Assembly (NCBI GenBank): GCA_015680685.1
Contig: MNCI01003413.1
Span: 257,662 to 321,661, forward strand
Source of the DNA: Gnetum montanum
Taxonomy: Eukaryota; Streptophyta; Gnetopsida; Gnetales; Gnetaceae
Length of the DNA: 64,000 nt
Direction: 5' to 3'
Shown: positions 10,862-21,997 of the stretch, one piece after another
How the letters are laid out: each line of letters opens with the position of its first letter
How positions within the stretch are numbered: the first letter of the stretch is position 1
The notes under the pieces: generated by a model
Told to the model about the DNA's origin: nothing
The model's database searches: none
Seen by the model: the letters and a program-made list of their open reading frames with translations, nothing else
Program-made: the position numbers and the translations under genes

Positions 10862-12225
10862 AAACCACGACCCGAGGGCCATTCAAAACCATGGGATGAC
10901 TACAACATGAACTTGATGATGAAATTTGAAGCCACAACATAAGGAAAGCCATTGATCATCATCGGATGCACCATATGTTTGTCATGTAAGTTAGAAGATA
11001 CATTTCTATTGATTTCATGAACAATGAATCAAGCATCTAGATCCTAGTAAGCAACAATTTTTTTTCATGGATATCATTAACTGATGAATATCTGATCACA
11101 CCTTATCAAGATTCATCAATTACAAGAGATGTTGGTAAGACAATGATACATTGGTCTAGGTAACTATTACCCATCTTAATACTATAATGATTAATTGATT
11201 AGGATCATTATTAAATTTCTTTTAAGGAAATTAATAACCATGATCTGAATTAATCTTATTTTTTTGAAATTTACTATCCAAGTAATCTAGAAGATTTCAA
11301 GTTGCAATATGTTAGCCTAGAAATGTTAGTTCAAAAACATAGGCTAGTTTGGTCTTTTTCTTGAAAAATCAAGTTCATTTTTAAATCCTAAGACTATGTC
11401 GAATGCATAGTACTCGTCAAGATGATTGTAACAGTACAAATTTTGTCTCGATCAGACTTACGGTTTGAGAGATATTGATGTTTAAAATTTTTCGTTATAG
11501 GTGCGTTAAAATAATATCAAATTCTTAAATTATTATTATTATTTTTAAAAAATGCTAAAAAATTTAGAATTAGAAATCAACTCAGAATTGTTGTTTACCC
11601 ATACCGAACCCTTACCCTTTCATTGGCCAAACCACCACATTAATTGCCAAGGCAAGGTGGAATAAAATAATAATAATAAGTTAAAAAATAAAAAATAAAA
11701 AAACATTTATGTGGGAGGTCATGGGTTCAACCCCAAGCCCCAACTTACTTTAATTTTTAAAAAATTATAAAATATGAAAAAATTAAAAATAAAAATAAAA
11801 TAATAAAAAATTTGTAGAGCCATGATCGGCCTTATTAGTGATCATGCCCAACCATGCTGCCAACCACAAACTAGCCTTGCTCCTAGTTGTAGCTAATGAA
11901 AGTCAAGGGTTGGCCCCAAGGGCCAACCAAGGGTAGCCAGGCACCATGCACCGCCTATTGGACTACTCTTCCATTTATTCGCAACCATTGTTGCCCACTC
12001 CTACCATAGCTCTCCCTTGTGCCTTCTACCTCTACAATATCCTTGTTTTGGCCACCTAATGTACCTTGGCACTCTCCACCACTACACACCACCTGTTACA
12101 CAGCTACTATACACCACTCTACCACATCACATGTTCCATCATCACCCTCCCCCCTGTGTGTGTCCTTGGCCACCTTTCACACCGCCTATTATCTGCCAAC
12201 ACTATGGATCACTACCTCTTGCATC
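10862..12225. other. Element A2 interior, noncoding AT-rich part
   Basis: No gene is seen. 11500-11820 is rich in A/T runs. GGGTTCAACCCC at about 11723 resembles a tRNA B box but has no A box upstream. A short palindrome (TTGGCCCC, AA, GGGCCAA) lies near 11909-11927. The sequence becomes C-rich after about 11970. Confidence 0.4.
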
Positions 12226-12530
12226 ACCAAACACCACCTTCAAAGACACCAAACACCACCTTCAAATACACCAAACACTACCTCCCATACCTCCAAACAC
12301 CACCTCTTGTGATGTCAAACATCGCCTCCCATGCCGTCGAACATTGCCTCTCGTGCCACCGACCACCACCTACCATGCAACTGAACATTGCCAACCACAT
12401 TACCAAAACACCACCTCCCATGCCATTGAACACCATCTCTCATGTTGCCGAACAATACCTCCCATGCTACCAAACACCACCTCTCGCATTGCCAATCATT
12501 TCCTCTCTAGATGCCATTAATCATCGCCTC
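12226..12530. repeat. 22-23-bp C-rich minisatellite
   Basis: About 14 diverged units of the type CCAAACACCACCTCCCATGC follow each other with a period of 21-24 bp. Overlapping frames read as Pro/Thr/His-rich proteins, but every frame is just the repeat translated. The strand asymmetry is marked: C, A and T on plus, few G. It lies inside the A2 interior. Confidence 0.75.
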
Positions 12531-12994
12531 CTTCAGATGCACCATGCTGACCATGTTTGACTATGCGCAAAAGCCATGCAAACCCTGTGTGGGCCATGCA
12601 AGCCCAATGATGGACCATTATGGCCCTAAAAAGGGATCATGTAGGCCTAGTGGAGGACCAAACAAACCCCAAGATGGGCTGCATAGCCCCTGAAGAGGCC
12701 AAACAAACAAATGACCCGTTTTCGTTGCAGCTAGTGAGCAGTGCTATGATAGACACTGGAAACATGATGGCATAACCTAGCCTCCTTGGACTCCACCACT
12801 AGCATGTCACCATAGCCATTATTGCCATCGTCCTATGCAATAGGATAATTCTCCATCAGTAGATGAGAAATTCAAAATTTCTTGACAATTGACGAGAATT
12901 TTGAAATGGTTGTTAGCTAACAAAAAAATTTAAAAATTTTTGTCATCAATCATCAATTTAAATTAAAAACACATAAATATTTTCAAAAATAAAA

Positions 12995-13103
12995 TTTGGT
13001 GCTTTGATAGCAACAAAGATAAAAATTCCATAATTAAGCATGCTTTCCTTGGAGTAAAACTAGGATGGGTGACCTCTCAAGAAGTCTCAACTTTTTGCAC
13101 CAA
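12995..13103 (+). ncRNA. 5S rRNA-derived sequence (pseudogene or 5S-type SINE head)
   Basis: TTAAGCATGCTT followed by ACTAGGATGGGTGACCTC and AAGTCT matches the internal promoter region of plant 5S rRNA (A box, intermediate element and C box), as I know that sequence. The ends TTTGGTGC (12995-13002) and GCACCAAA (13096-13103) are perfectly complementary, as helix I of 5S rRNA requires. The sixth to eighth pairs differ from the usual GGGTGC/GCACCC but still pair. The length of 109 is slightly below the 120 of 5S rRNA, and the 5' half is strongly diverged. Such segments are known in Cassandra-type LTRs and in 5S-derived SINEs. Here it lies in the interior of A2. Confidence 0.7.
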
Positions 13104-13786
13104 AGGTCTTAGACTTCATAAGCTATAACTTTTGATTTTCGAATCTTTTTTTTTTGGCAAATAAAGAGTTGTTTCCTATAGATTTCAACCTTTTGAACCT
13201 AATGGTAGAGTTAGATCCATCTTAGAGAACCTCGAAAATTAGTTTTTACTCCTTGCTTGATATAGTTCCTTAATATCCTCAAAAGTTTAATTTTGGCATC
13301 ACTCAAGTATATGATGTTCATTTTCAACATATGAATAGTCATTTCTAACATTTTTCACCCTTTTGAACTCAATGGTGAGGTTAAATTTATCATTGAGGCA
13401 CCTGATAATTTGATGATATCGTAAATTCAACCTTTTATGATTTAAGATTTAGTGCATAACCCTTATAGATAGTCCTAAGTTCACTATGACATGTCATTGA
13501 TTACACTATTGGAGTTAGTGTTCTTAAGGGGCATAGAAAGGTTGTTAAGAATTAGATAATATAGTTACATATTACTAAAATTACATGATGTTATTAAATA
13601 TTACTAAAATTAGATAGTATAATTATAAAAATAGATAATGTAGTTATTTAGTTGATGTAATTGATTATTAGTTAATGATCAATTGATGTATTAGTTTGAG
13701 AATTATTTGAGGAAACAAAGCAATCTTTAAAAATTAAAAAAAGGTATATTAATCCATCTTGCAATCAAAACATAGGGCAAAACAAA
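13104..13786. other. Noncoding tail after the 5S-like segment
   Basis: No gene is seen. A segment at 13185-13245 (CCTTTTGAACCTAATGGT) recurs in diverged form at 13364-13425 (CCTTTTGAACTCAATGGT), about 178 bp downstream. TTACTAAAATTA words repeat between 13565 and 13615. The two related segments could be the tail of a 5S-derived repeat. Confidence 0.4.
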
Positions 13787-15049
13787 ATGGAGATTCAAAA
13801 TCTCATTTTGACGAGTATAATACTCATGAAGAGAAATGATTCAAAAAAGAATTCAAGAATGAGAATGAAAGTTACAACATACAACATGCTTGCAAGATCC
13901 CTAGCAAGTGAGAAACAACATTTGTTATGTCCACCATGGGCCTTGGATTGGCATGAATATCAATATCCATGCATCTTAGCATACTTAGAAGATTTGGATG
14001 CTGATGTCTTATGCAGACAAGAAGTCTTGCCATGGGAATTTCTATACCAATTGCAACCAAACTTGAAAAATATGGGATACAAAGGTATTTATTAGCAAAA
14101 AGGTTCATATGGAAGTTCTTCTTTTGATCCATATAGATTAGCCTATTGCAGAAATCACAACATGGATGCTTGTGCGATATCTTATAAAGAAGCCAAGTTT
14201 GAATTGGTACAAAGATTTGAATGGAGTCTAGAAAAGATGATTTTTTAAATTCTAGAACTTCAAGCGATGGAAAAGAAAGAATAGTTAACATTTCAAAAAA
14301 ATCACATAGCCTTGGCATTGATTTTAAAAATTTAATTATCAAGAAGATGTGTATGTGTGGTTAACACAAATTTAATTGCCAAACCAACATATTCAAATGT
14401 TAGACTTTGTCAAGGAGCATACTTGATTAATCAAATAGAAGAAATTTTGAAGAAGAAGTTATTCCTAAGTTATACCGATCCAATTCCATTTATTCTTTGT
14501 GGAGACTTTAATGCAAAAGTTGTAAGTAGTGTTTATCAATTCTTAAAATATGGATCTATAAAGGAATCTTTGGAAGATGAACCTAATTTGAAAAAGATGT
14601 TTCTATCAATTCAACATGCAATTCCATTGGCCAATGCATATTATTCTTATTTTGAATCTTTAGTAGATAAATCAAATTCCAGAATTCAAGAGCAAATGAT
14701 GTTGATGGATAGTATTCATCAAGGAACATAGTTTACAAATTACTCTGCAATGATTAATGAGAATGGATCAACAACATTCTTCATTAAAACTTTGGATTAT
14801 ATTTGGTATGATGTCAAATTCTTTCAAGTTACCAAGTTCCTAGAGTTAATTTCTAAAGAAAAAGTTGAGAAGAATCAAGATCAATCCTTGCCATCCCGAA
14901 CAAGACCATCCAATCACATACCACTTATGGAAGAATTACAATTACTCCCATTAGTTCATAAGGTTGATCAAGATCAGGAAGTGATGATCTTATATTTTAT
15001 TCATTATTTATTTTATATTTCAATTAGATTAATAGAATATCTAAGATAA
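13787..15049 (+). pseudogene. Captured CCR4-type deadenylase catalytic domain (processed pseudogene)
   Basis: One frame runs through the whole span with no frame shift and only about five stops (14093, near 14246, 14282 and 14329, and 14729). It reads as the exonuclease-endonuclease-phosphatase domain of CCR4 poly(A) nucleases: VTTYNMLARS (catalytic Asn), CPPWALDW, DADVLCRQEV (catalytic Glu), NMDACAISY, VCVVNTNL, PFILCGDFNA (Asp and Asn), FTNYS, TLDYIWYD (Asp) and RPSNHIPLMEEL (His; the preceding Asp is Asn here). The domain is complete at about 1.09 kb from 13870 and has no introns, whereas plant CCR4 genes have introns, so it came from a spliced RNA. The usual leucine-rich N-terminus is absent. 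It sits between the LTRs of A2 and is probably a transduced host gene. Confidence 0.8.
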
Positions 15050-15390
15050 TAAGAATTAAGAATAAAGAATTTTCCTTGCCTTTGCTTAGGTAACCATATC
15101 CATATTGCACTTTGTGTGACCCTAGTTAGGACTGGTGATTGGTGGTTGATAAATCTTTAATTCACCTTTTATCATTATCTTATAAATTGAAGTATTAAGA
15201 AAGTAATATTTAATTTTCCATATAATTTTTCTCACATATATCTCATTTATAGAATAATCAAGAAACAACTTCGAGTTCAAAGGAGAAATCAAATTATTGA
15301 ATCATAGGATCATAATAGAAGTATTGGAGTTGGAAAGAGATAATGAATGTGGACTTGTTCAAGGACGAATGAAACCTAAGGTGGGTATAT
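15050..15390. other. Element A2 3' untranslated part and polypurine tract candidate
   Basis: AT-rich and without an open frame. AACCTAAGGTGGGTATAT runs straight into the right LTR at 15391. The AAGGTGGG part is a short purine-rich tract in the right place for second-strand priming, which supports the plus orientation of A2. Confidence 0.45.
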
Positions 15391-15836
15391 TATCACATCC
15401 CCATTCCCAAATGATGTTGCTACGTAATGAATATGGTGCCTTTTCATAACAAGTGTTATTGTTATCTTAATAAGACCCAAAAGAACATGTTGTAATAATG
15501 TACATGTTTCTTAAGGTAATCTTTGGGGATTTGACCTAAGGCATCTATACCTGGGATTAGAGGTCATGCTAGCATGGAGTGGAAAAGCTAGTATAGGCAA
15601 GTCATGGGAAGCTAGGTGAAGTAAGATAGGAAGTGGACTAGCCATTTCTTTTGGCTAGGTTATAGGCCTAACCATGGTGGCAATGCTAGATTGCCTCTTA
15701 GGGAACAAATGCCAAAGAAAGAAAACCCAAAAAACACTCTCAAAGCACTCTATCCCATACCAATAAAGCATTCTTTTCTTTCTCTTTCTACATTTTTCTT
15801 ATTATTTCCTTTATACATAATGTTGAATATCACATA
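15391..15836 (+). repeat. Element A2 right (3') LTR, first part
   Basis: Begins TATCACATCCCC like the left LTR and follows it to CATAATGTTGAATATCACATA at 15836, where element B cuts it. It continues at 24868 after B. Position 15767 carries CAATAAAGCATTC, the same possible polyadenylation signal as in the left copy. Confidence 0.8.
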
Positions 15837-16809
15837 TGATGAGAGCAGTTACTCTAGTAGTTTATTCTAATTATTAGAGTAGTAGGTTTTCTAATTATTA
15901 GAGTGGTAGTTTCTCTAAAATTAGAGGGGCAGTTTCTCTAAAATTAGGGTGGTATTTTCTCTAAAATTAGAGTGGAAATTTTTCTAATTATTATAGTTGC
16001 TCCCAAGCCTATAAATACAGTGCCTAGGTGCATAATTTAGGGAGGAAGTCTTGGGAGGAAGTCTTTTAGAAGTCTTTTAGGAGTCAAGTAGTGAAACTTT
16101 TGTAGTTAAAGTATTTTCCAAGTGCCCGTAGCAGGAGGTCTAAGTGTGGACGGATCTTTATTTGAGCATTGTGTACCTAAGCATACCTTGTGTACAGCAA
16201 TAAAGATGAGCTCTTAGATTCATCGTTGCAACACTTGAGATTTGTTTTCTTACTCATTTCCTTTATTTTATTTTCTTCTACATTTATTTTATTTTATGCA
16301 CTTTACATTTTTATTATTAGCACACACAGTACGATCACTTTAAGCATGTGTGTAAAACTTGGTAACCTAGTAATAATTAGCATTTGGTAATCCCAGTAGT
16401 GTTGCACTAGTTTAGGATGTGTACGGAGAGTGAGAATGGATACTGGTGTTAGGATTAGTTTAAAGCTTAGTTAATTAGTAGTTAAGTTAAAATTAGTCAC
16501 TTTGTTATCTCTCTCTCCTCCCTTATTAGCAGAAGGACATAAAAACATAAAAGCTATAAAANTGTTATCTCTCTCTCCTCCCTTATTAGCAGAAGGACAT
16601 AAAAACATAAAAGCTATAAAAATCATATGCCTTAAGCTTATTGAACCATACAATCATGACATACAAGTGAGTTTGGGAAGACAACAATCAACCAACACGT
16701 CCTTTTTCCACAAGGGCGCATAAGCACTTAGTCCTTGGAATTTGACCAGATCATGCATGAAACACTCATATTCGTATGGTTGAGCATAGGGGTACCTCAC
16801 CACTCATCA
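15837..16809 (+). repeat. Element B 5' LTR
   Basis: Starts TGATGAGAG and ends CCACTCATCA, giving the terminal inverted repeat TGATGAG/CTCATCA. It is 973 bp as written, but 60 bases are an assembly duplication at 16503-16621, so the true length is near 913. U3 (15845-15990) carries tandem near-palindromes such as TCTCTAAAATTAGAG. A TATA box CTATAAATA lies near 16010 and a polyadenylation signal GCAATAAAGATG near 16198. It agrees with the 3' LTR throughout, with scattered differences. Confidence 0.9.
16503..16621. other. Single-N contig join with a 59-bp duplicated end
   Basis: 16503-16561 and 16563-16621 are identical 59-mers on either side of one N at 16562. The 3' LTR of the same element has this stretch only once (near 24616), which shows the duplication is an unmerged contig overlap. 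Confidence 0.9.
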
Positions 16810-16810
16810 T

Positions 16811-16828
16811 TGGCGCTGTTGCTGGGGA
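16811..16828 (+). other. Element B primer-binding site (tRNA-Asp), with a second copy
   Basis: TGGCGCTGTTGCTGGGGA lies one base after the LTR end. It differs at two positions from TGGCGCCGTTGCCGGGGA, the complement of the 3' end of plant tRNA-Asp used by Athila elements. The surrounding 42 bp are repeated head to tail: CTCATCATTG starts at 16803 and again at 16845, so a second primer-site-like sequence (TGCTGCCGTTGCTGAGGA) begins near 16853. Confidence 0.8.
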
Positions 16829-16987
16829 CTTAGTTGTTTGTTCGCTCATCATTGCTGCCGTTGCTGAGGACTTAGTTGTTTGTGTGCTAACTAGAACATA
16901 GGAAATCATTCACATCGTTGGAACAAACCCTTAGGGTTGATTGAGGAAATAATAAACAAGAGTACATTGCACACTGAACAAAAAAAT

Positions 16988-19018
16988 ATGTCTCCTTCTT
17001 CGTATGAAAGTGCCTCACTGCCTAGGTTTGATACAGGAAATAATCGGTGGCATAATATACACATGACGTTGATCTACCAGTCCCTCAATAATTTCAAGTG
17101 TATATATTCATCTTGATGAGTGTATACTATACTTCACCTTTATCCTCCATCAAGATGAACAAGTACGTTGGAAAGACTTAGAAGATAACATAGTGTTACC
17201 TCCTGATCATTCAGTCCTAAGCATGCTTCTTCGTGCTCTCACATGAATTGGCATGCTGCACTTACATGCAGAATATGTTGTCCAAGACCATGACTCGAGA
17301 GAATACCATCCCACAGAGGCACAACATCAAAGATACTTGCAATAGGAGAGATATCATAAGTCGTTGAAGGGTAAGTGGTCCCAGGATTCCCTACATGTCT
17401 TAAGCGAAAATGAGGGTGGTGAACCTACCTCAGGCAGTCGACCATACAACGATGTTCCTCCCCTTGACTTTAGCCAAGGGGTTGTGTATCAAGACCTTCA
17501 TTCCACTATTCATAACCCAAGTTCTAATACCCATAGGCACAAAGGATCCAAAAAAGGGCCATGAACTCATGATAAAGGTGGACATTCTAATCGCAATCAC
17601 GATTGGGGCCGAGACCATAGAAGAGAAGGTAGCATACACCATCATGGTGATGGTTCTCCTTTTTCTTTACCCTCATCATCTCCTTCACCCTCTCCTTCAA
17701 GATTCGGATGTGGTCATAAAGAAAAAGACCATGGGGATAAAGGTAGGCAAAGTGGAAGTCATAGACAAAACTACCAAGAAAGGGGACGAGGACACTCTAG
17801 AGAGTCACGACATAGAAGAAGGGAGAGTAGGGAACAATGTAGGCATCATAGACACCATGGATGAGATGATCATGATGAACCCCTACTTGCTACTCGAAGT
17901 ATGTTGGACATAACTGAGGCTATTAGAATTCCAACAAGGCACCATAAAGATAGTAGGATTAAGAGATTAGATATGAACAATATCCCATGATTTGAAGGGG
18001 GATACAATGCTTATTCTCAAAATCACTTACAAGCATTCCATGATGCGTGTTCCTTACAAAATATAGAGAACGAATGGTAAAAAATTAAGTTTTTTTCATG
18101 GACACTAGTTAAAGAAGCAGAAAGCTGGTACTAGTCTTTGAAACTGGAATCCATTCATAGGTGGAGTACTATGTTAGAACTATTCAACGATAAGTACCAA
18201 ATGTACTCTCGAGTGTCCAACCTACGAAAGCAAATCTAAGGCTGGAAACAAGGAGGACATGAACCCTTGGATGCTGCCATGGGCTAATACTATGCACAGT
18301 TACATCATTGTCCTGGCCATGCTTATTTGTAAAGGGATCAACTACACCATCTCGTGGATGCTCTTAAGCATGAAATGAGAATAACCCTTGGAACTTATGC
18401 CCAAGGGAGATTATTCGATCTTAGGTTCCATTAAATTCAAAGACTATTGGAGCAAGTTGCTAAGGAAGAAGGTGAGCTATAGAAGAGAGAAAGTGCAAAA
18501 GAGTATAACTGAGATCCTTCCATTTGGAAGAAGGGAGTAATATTTTGTGAGGATGGAGAAGAGTCACCACTCGAAGAGATGGTGAATAGGAAAACGTTGC
18601 CTATCCAAAAGATGACATCAGAAGTTTTGGAAAAGGTAGACCAAATGTGGGATTCCCTAGACAATAGATTTCAAACTATTCTTAAAATAGTAGAGGAGTC
18701 TAGAGAGCAAGGTAGTGATCATGAAAAAAGAAAAAAGAGAGAAGCTAAACATGCACATAGCAAGGGTAAGGGAAAAGTTTCCATCATTGAAGAGGTTGTG
18801 GAGTTCGAAACAAACAATGATAATGGATGTGAAATATGTCAATATGACCATCCTAAGGGATGTTTCCCTATAATCTCACATCTACAAGAGCCTGGGGTGT
18901 ATGCACTCAACCCACAATTGAACAAACGACAAGCACCCCGAATGTTACCTTACCCCCAAGGTAATCTAAGACATTTCCACCAACCCTTAATGTATTATCC
19001 AATTGGAACTACACCATA
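16988..19018 (+). pseudogene. Element B gag (dead)
   Basis: The first ATG after the PBS region is at 16988. Recognisable gag begins near 17970 (DMNNIP, FEGGYNAYSQNHLQAFHDACSLQNIEN), then LVKEAESWY, STMLELFNDKYQMYSRV and GWKQGGHEPLDAAMG, followed by a helical region (EQVAKEEGEL, VDQMWDSLDNRFQTILKIVEES) and a zinc-knuckle-like C-x2-C-x3-H-x3-C (CEICQYDHPKGC, near 18829-18864). It matches element C gag closely. There are frame changes before 17940 and many stops. Gag normally forms the particle and packages the RNA. Confidence 0.8.
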
Positions 19019-19385
19019 ACCGATTGAGCGATATCAATAGTGGTAGCACCCACAATCATGGGGAATGCCACCACCAAGGAAACAGTATCCTTACTGGCAA
19101 CCTGACCCGTATGGATATTATGTGTAGCAGCCAATCTCCCCACATGACTCTATTGGTCACGTCACTCCTCAACGTCACTACCAAGCCCGCGAGTATTATG
19201 GAACTCCCTCTTCTAGAGGCAATATTTTGCAAGCATATCATCCTTCTCATATACCCACATCTCTTCCACCAATAGCTCCTCTACCACCTACTCCCACAAT
19301 GCAAGGTGAAATCCCTACGCAACCGCAACAACGTAACGCCATGAGGGCTATTAACTCTTAACCTACTATTGGTTCCAACAACCAC

Positions 19386-20243
19386 ATGAAGAAAAGACCT
19401 TTCTTTAGAACCAATAGTCCAACCAAGCCTCTACAATCACAAGTAATTGATTCCTTAGATGCCTTAATATCAATCAAAACTTTGGAGCCTCCTTCAACTC
19501 AACCACCGCACTCAACACATTCGGTCATGCTAACACATGTCGTTACAAATTGGATCAAAGCTGGCCACCTTCCCAGGAAATTTCCTAATCTTTGGAGTCC
19601 TCTGATATACTTACAAATCATTGGAAATGCATCATGCAAGGCTCTTTTGGATTCAGGTTTTGATGTCAACTTGATTTCTCAAGAAATGTACAAGGCCTGG
19701 AACCTACCTCCATTAAAAAAGAGCAACATCCATCTAGAGTTGGCTAACTAGTCCATCATTGTCCCATTGGGACTGGTGGAAGACATTGTTACCACTATTT
19801 GTGGGTGGTCATACCCAACTAACTTCCTAGTGATTTAATTAAACAATGGTAGGGGGGACTTCCCAATAATAATGGGAAGAGCATGGCTAAGCACCATCGA
19901 TGCACACCTAGGAATCCACAATCTTTCCCTAAAAATATCAAAGGAAAATACATTTGGAAAGATCAAGAAGAACAAAGTTCCATGCATCGCATATAGTGAC
20001 ATAGGATGTAATTGCATGTAGAGGTCATGGTTTGTGCAAAGTTTAACATTGCCTGCATGCAATCAGTGTGCACAAGTGATCAACATACAAAGATGCCTGT
20101 ATGCAGTAGCTACACAACAAGAAGGTACCCAGTGGCTAAAAGTTGATCAAGAAAGTAGTTCACTCATATGCATGGAACCAACTGAGGGTTTGACTTGCAC
20201 TTACATCAATAGCATAGACACATTAGAGCAATTCCACCACTAA
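19386..20243 (+). pseudogene. Element B aspartic protease region (dead)
   Basis: Reads WIKAGHLPRKF, SPLIYLQIIGNASCKALLDSGFDVNLIS (the active-site D-S-G is intact here), LELAN, LGLVEDIVTTI and PIIMGRAWLSTI, in the order typical of Athila-type retropepsins. Stops at 19749 and 19837 interrupt it. The linker toward RT continues with GCNCM, EGTQWLKVDQ and CMEPTEGL, all shared with element C. The protease would cut the Gag-Pol polyprotein. Confidence 0.8.
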
Positions 20244-20400
20244 CTTCCAAGTCTTAACCTTGAAAATGTCAACTAGGGGAAGTTGGAAATCCCTAAGAAA
20301 TTTAAGCAGGAGCCCCTTGAGCTAAAATCATTGCCCACTAGTATGGAATACATGTTCCTTAAAATTGGAAAACTAGTAATTATCAACGCTAAGCTTGCTC

Positions 20401-21255
20401 CTTAATAGAAAGAAGAACTACTGAAGGTAATCAATAGATGGTCAAAATCCTTTGCTTGGTCATATCCCAAATTAACTAGAATAGATCCTAAGATATGCCA
20501 ACATAGGATTTACACCAACCCCTCCATGAAGCCTCGAAGAAAACCATAGAGGTGTTTGAACCCAAAGCTAAAGTAAGTAGTCAAGGAAGAAATCGAACAG
20601 CTTCTTAAGGCTAGGTTCATATACCCCATTGCTGATAATGAATGGGTTAGCCCCTTAGTTATTGTGCCTAAAAAGGAAGGAAAATGGAGAGTGTGCATAG
20701 ATTTTAGGCTACTAAATATGGCAACATTCAAAGATCACTTTCTATTGCCATTTTTTGACCAAGTCTTAGAAACCATCATAGGGCATTGCTACTACATTTT
20801 TCTAGATGAATATAGCAAATATAATCAAATACAAATAGCCCCAGAAGACCAAACAAAGACTATGTTCACCAGTCCTTGGGGAACATCTGCATACAAATAG
20901 ATGTCATTTGGCTTGTGAAATGCCCTTGCAACATTTCAATGACTAGTTCTAAGCATCTTCCAATAGCATATAGGAAATGGTGTGGAGGTCTTTATGGATG
21001 AATGCTCCACTTATGGAGAAAACTTTGATCAAGCCTTGGACCAGTTGGAGAAAGTGTTAAAACGATGTGTAGAAACCAATTTGAGGCTCAACTAGTAGAA
21101 AAATCGTTTTATGGTTGAAGAGGGCGTAGTACTAGGGCACAAAATCTCACACATGGGGATAGAGGTAGACCCTGAGAAAATAAAAGTTATCAAAGGAATT
21201 ACCCATCAACTGAAAATATTTGATCATTCCTTGGACATACTGGCTACTATAGGAG
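20401..21255 (+). pseudogene. Element B reverse transcriptase (dead)
   Basis: Starts after the linker with ELLKVINRWSKSFAWSYPKLT, then IEQLLKARFIYPIADNEWVSPLVIVPKKEGKWRVCIDFRLLN (in pieces), DHFLLPFFDQVLE, NQIQIAPEDQTKTMF and the catalytic box F-M-D-E where Athila has F-M-D-D (near 20991-21002). The last catalytic Asp is therefore Glu. LGHKISHMGIEVDPEKIKVIKGI follows. Stops sit at former Gln, Trp and Arg codons. At about 21250 the frame jumps straight to integrase, so RNase H is absent. Confidence 0.85.
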
Positions 21256-21996
21256 ATTTATTTCAAACAATGGTACACACTTCATAGGTGCAACTTTTTC
21301 AAAATTACTGCAATGCTTAGGGATTGAGCATAAATTGACTACACCATACCAACCCCAAGCGAATGGTTAAGCAGAAGTCACCAACAGGGAGATTACGAAG
21401 ATATTGATAAGAACTGTTACCAAGTTTAGGTGAGACTAGAGCACTAAACTGAACGATGCTCTTTAGGCATATCTCTCCACATGGAAACTCCCTATAGGCT
21501 ACTCTCCTTATGAGTTAGTGTACAGTAAATTACCAATGTTTCCTATTCAAACTAAGCTTCGTAAACTATCTATGGCATGTGACCTCAACCTTGACCTTGA
21601 TCCAACACAGAAATAATGGTTAGTAACCCTTAACTTGTTAGATGAAAACCAACTAGCTACCTTGTCATCTAATGAGTTGCACAAGGTAGTCAATAAACAA
21701 TGTCATGACCTAAGGATTAGAAAAGTTAACTATCAACCAGGAGATAAGGTTCTCTACTGGAATCCCACACATGTGCCACAATGTACTAAATTTCAAACAC
21801 TGTGGGAAGGACCTTATATTATTTATGCAACTTTTCCTTTAGGGGCCATGACAATATACAAACCTGAGAGCCTAGACAAGAAACTATTGGTCAACGTACA
21901 ACAAACCAAACCTTTCCATGAGCTTAGGATAGCTAGTACACATGTTACCTCTCTTAGTGGACAACCTTGCTCACTACATCAAATCTCCTCCTTCCA
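21256..21996 (+). pseudogene. Element B integrase C-terminal half (dead)
   Basis: Joined to the RT by deletion, it begins at the second catalytic box (NNGTHFIGATFSKLLQ). Then come TTPYQPQANG-stop-AEVTNREITKI (third catalytic Glu; the stop replaces Gln), TWKLPIGYSPYELVY, VNYQPGDKVLYWNP and KFQTLWEGPYIIYATFPLGAMTIYKPE, the GPY/F-like C-terminal domain. The zinc-binding HHCC domain and the first catalytic Asp are missing. The junction is FIS-NNG, where FISN-F and YDNG would be expected. Confidence 0.85.
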
Positions 21997-21997
21997 A

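Noticed and set aside
11710-11745. B-box-like GGGTTCAACCCC in element A2
   Set aside because: No A box upstream, so no case for a tRNA gene or SINE head.
12017-12560. Overlapping open frames for Pro/Thr/His-rich proteins
   Set aside because: All frames are translations of the 22-bp minisatellite; no domain or start context.
13872-14342. 156-codon minus-strand frame opposite the CCR4-like domain
   Set aside because: The plus strand carries the recognisable conserved protein; the minus frame has none.
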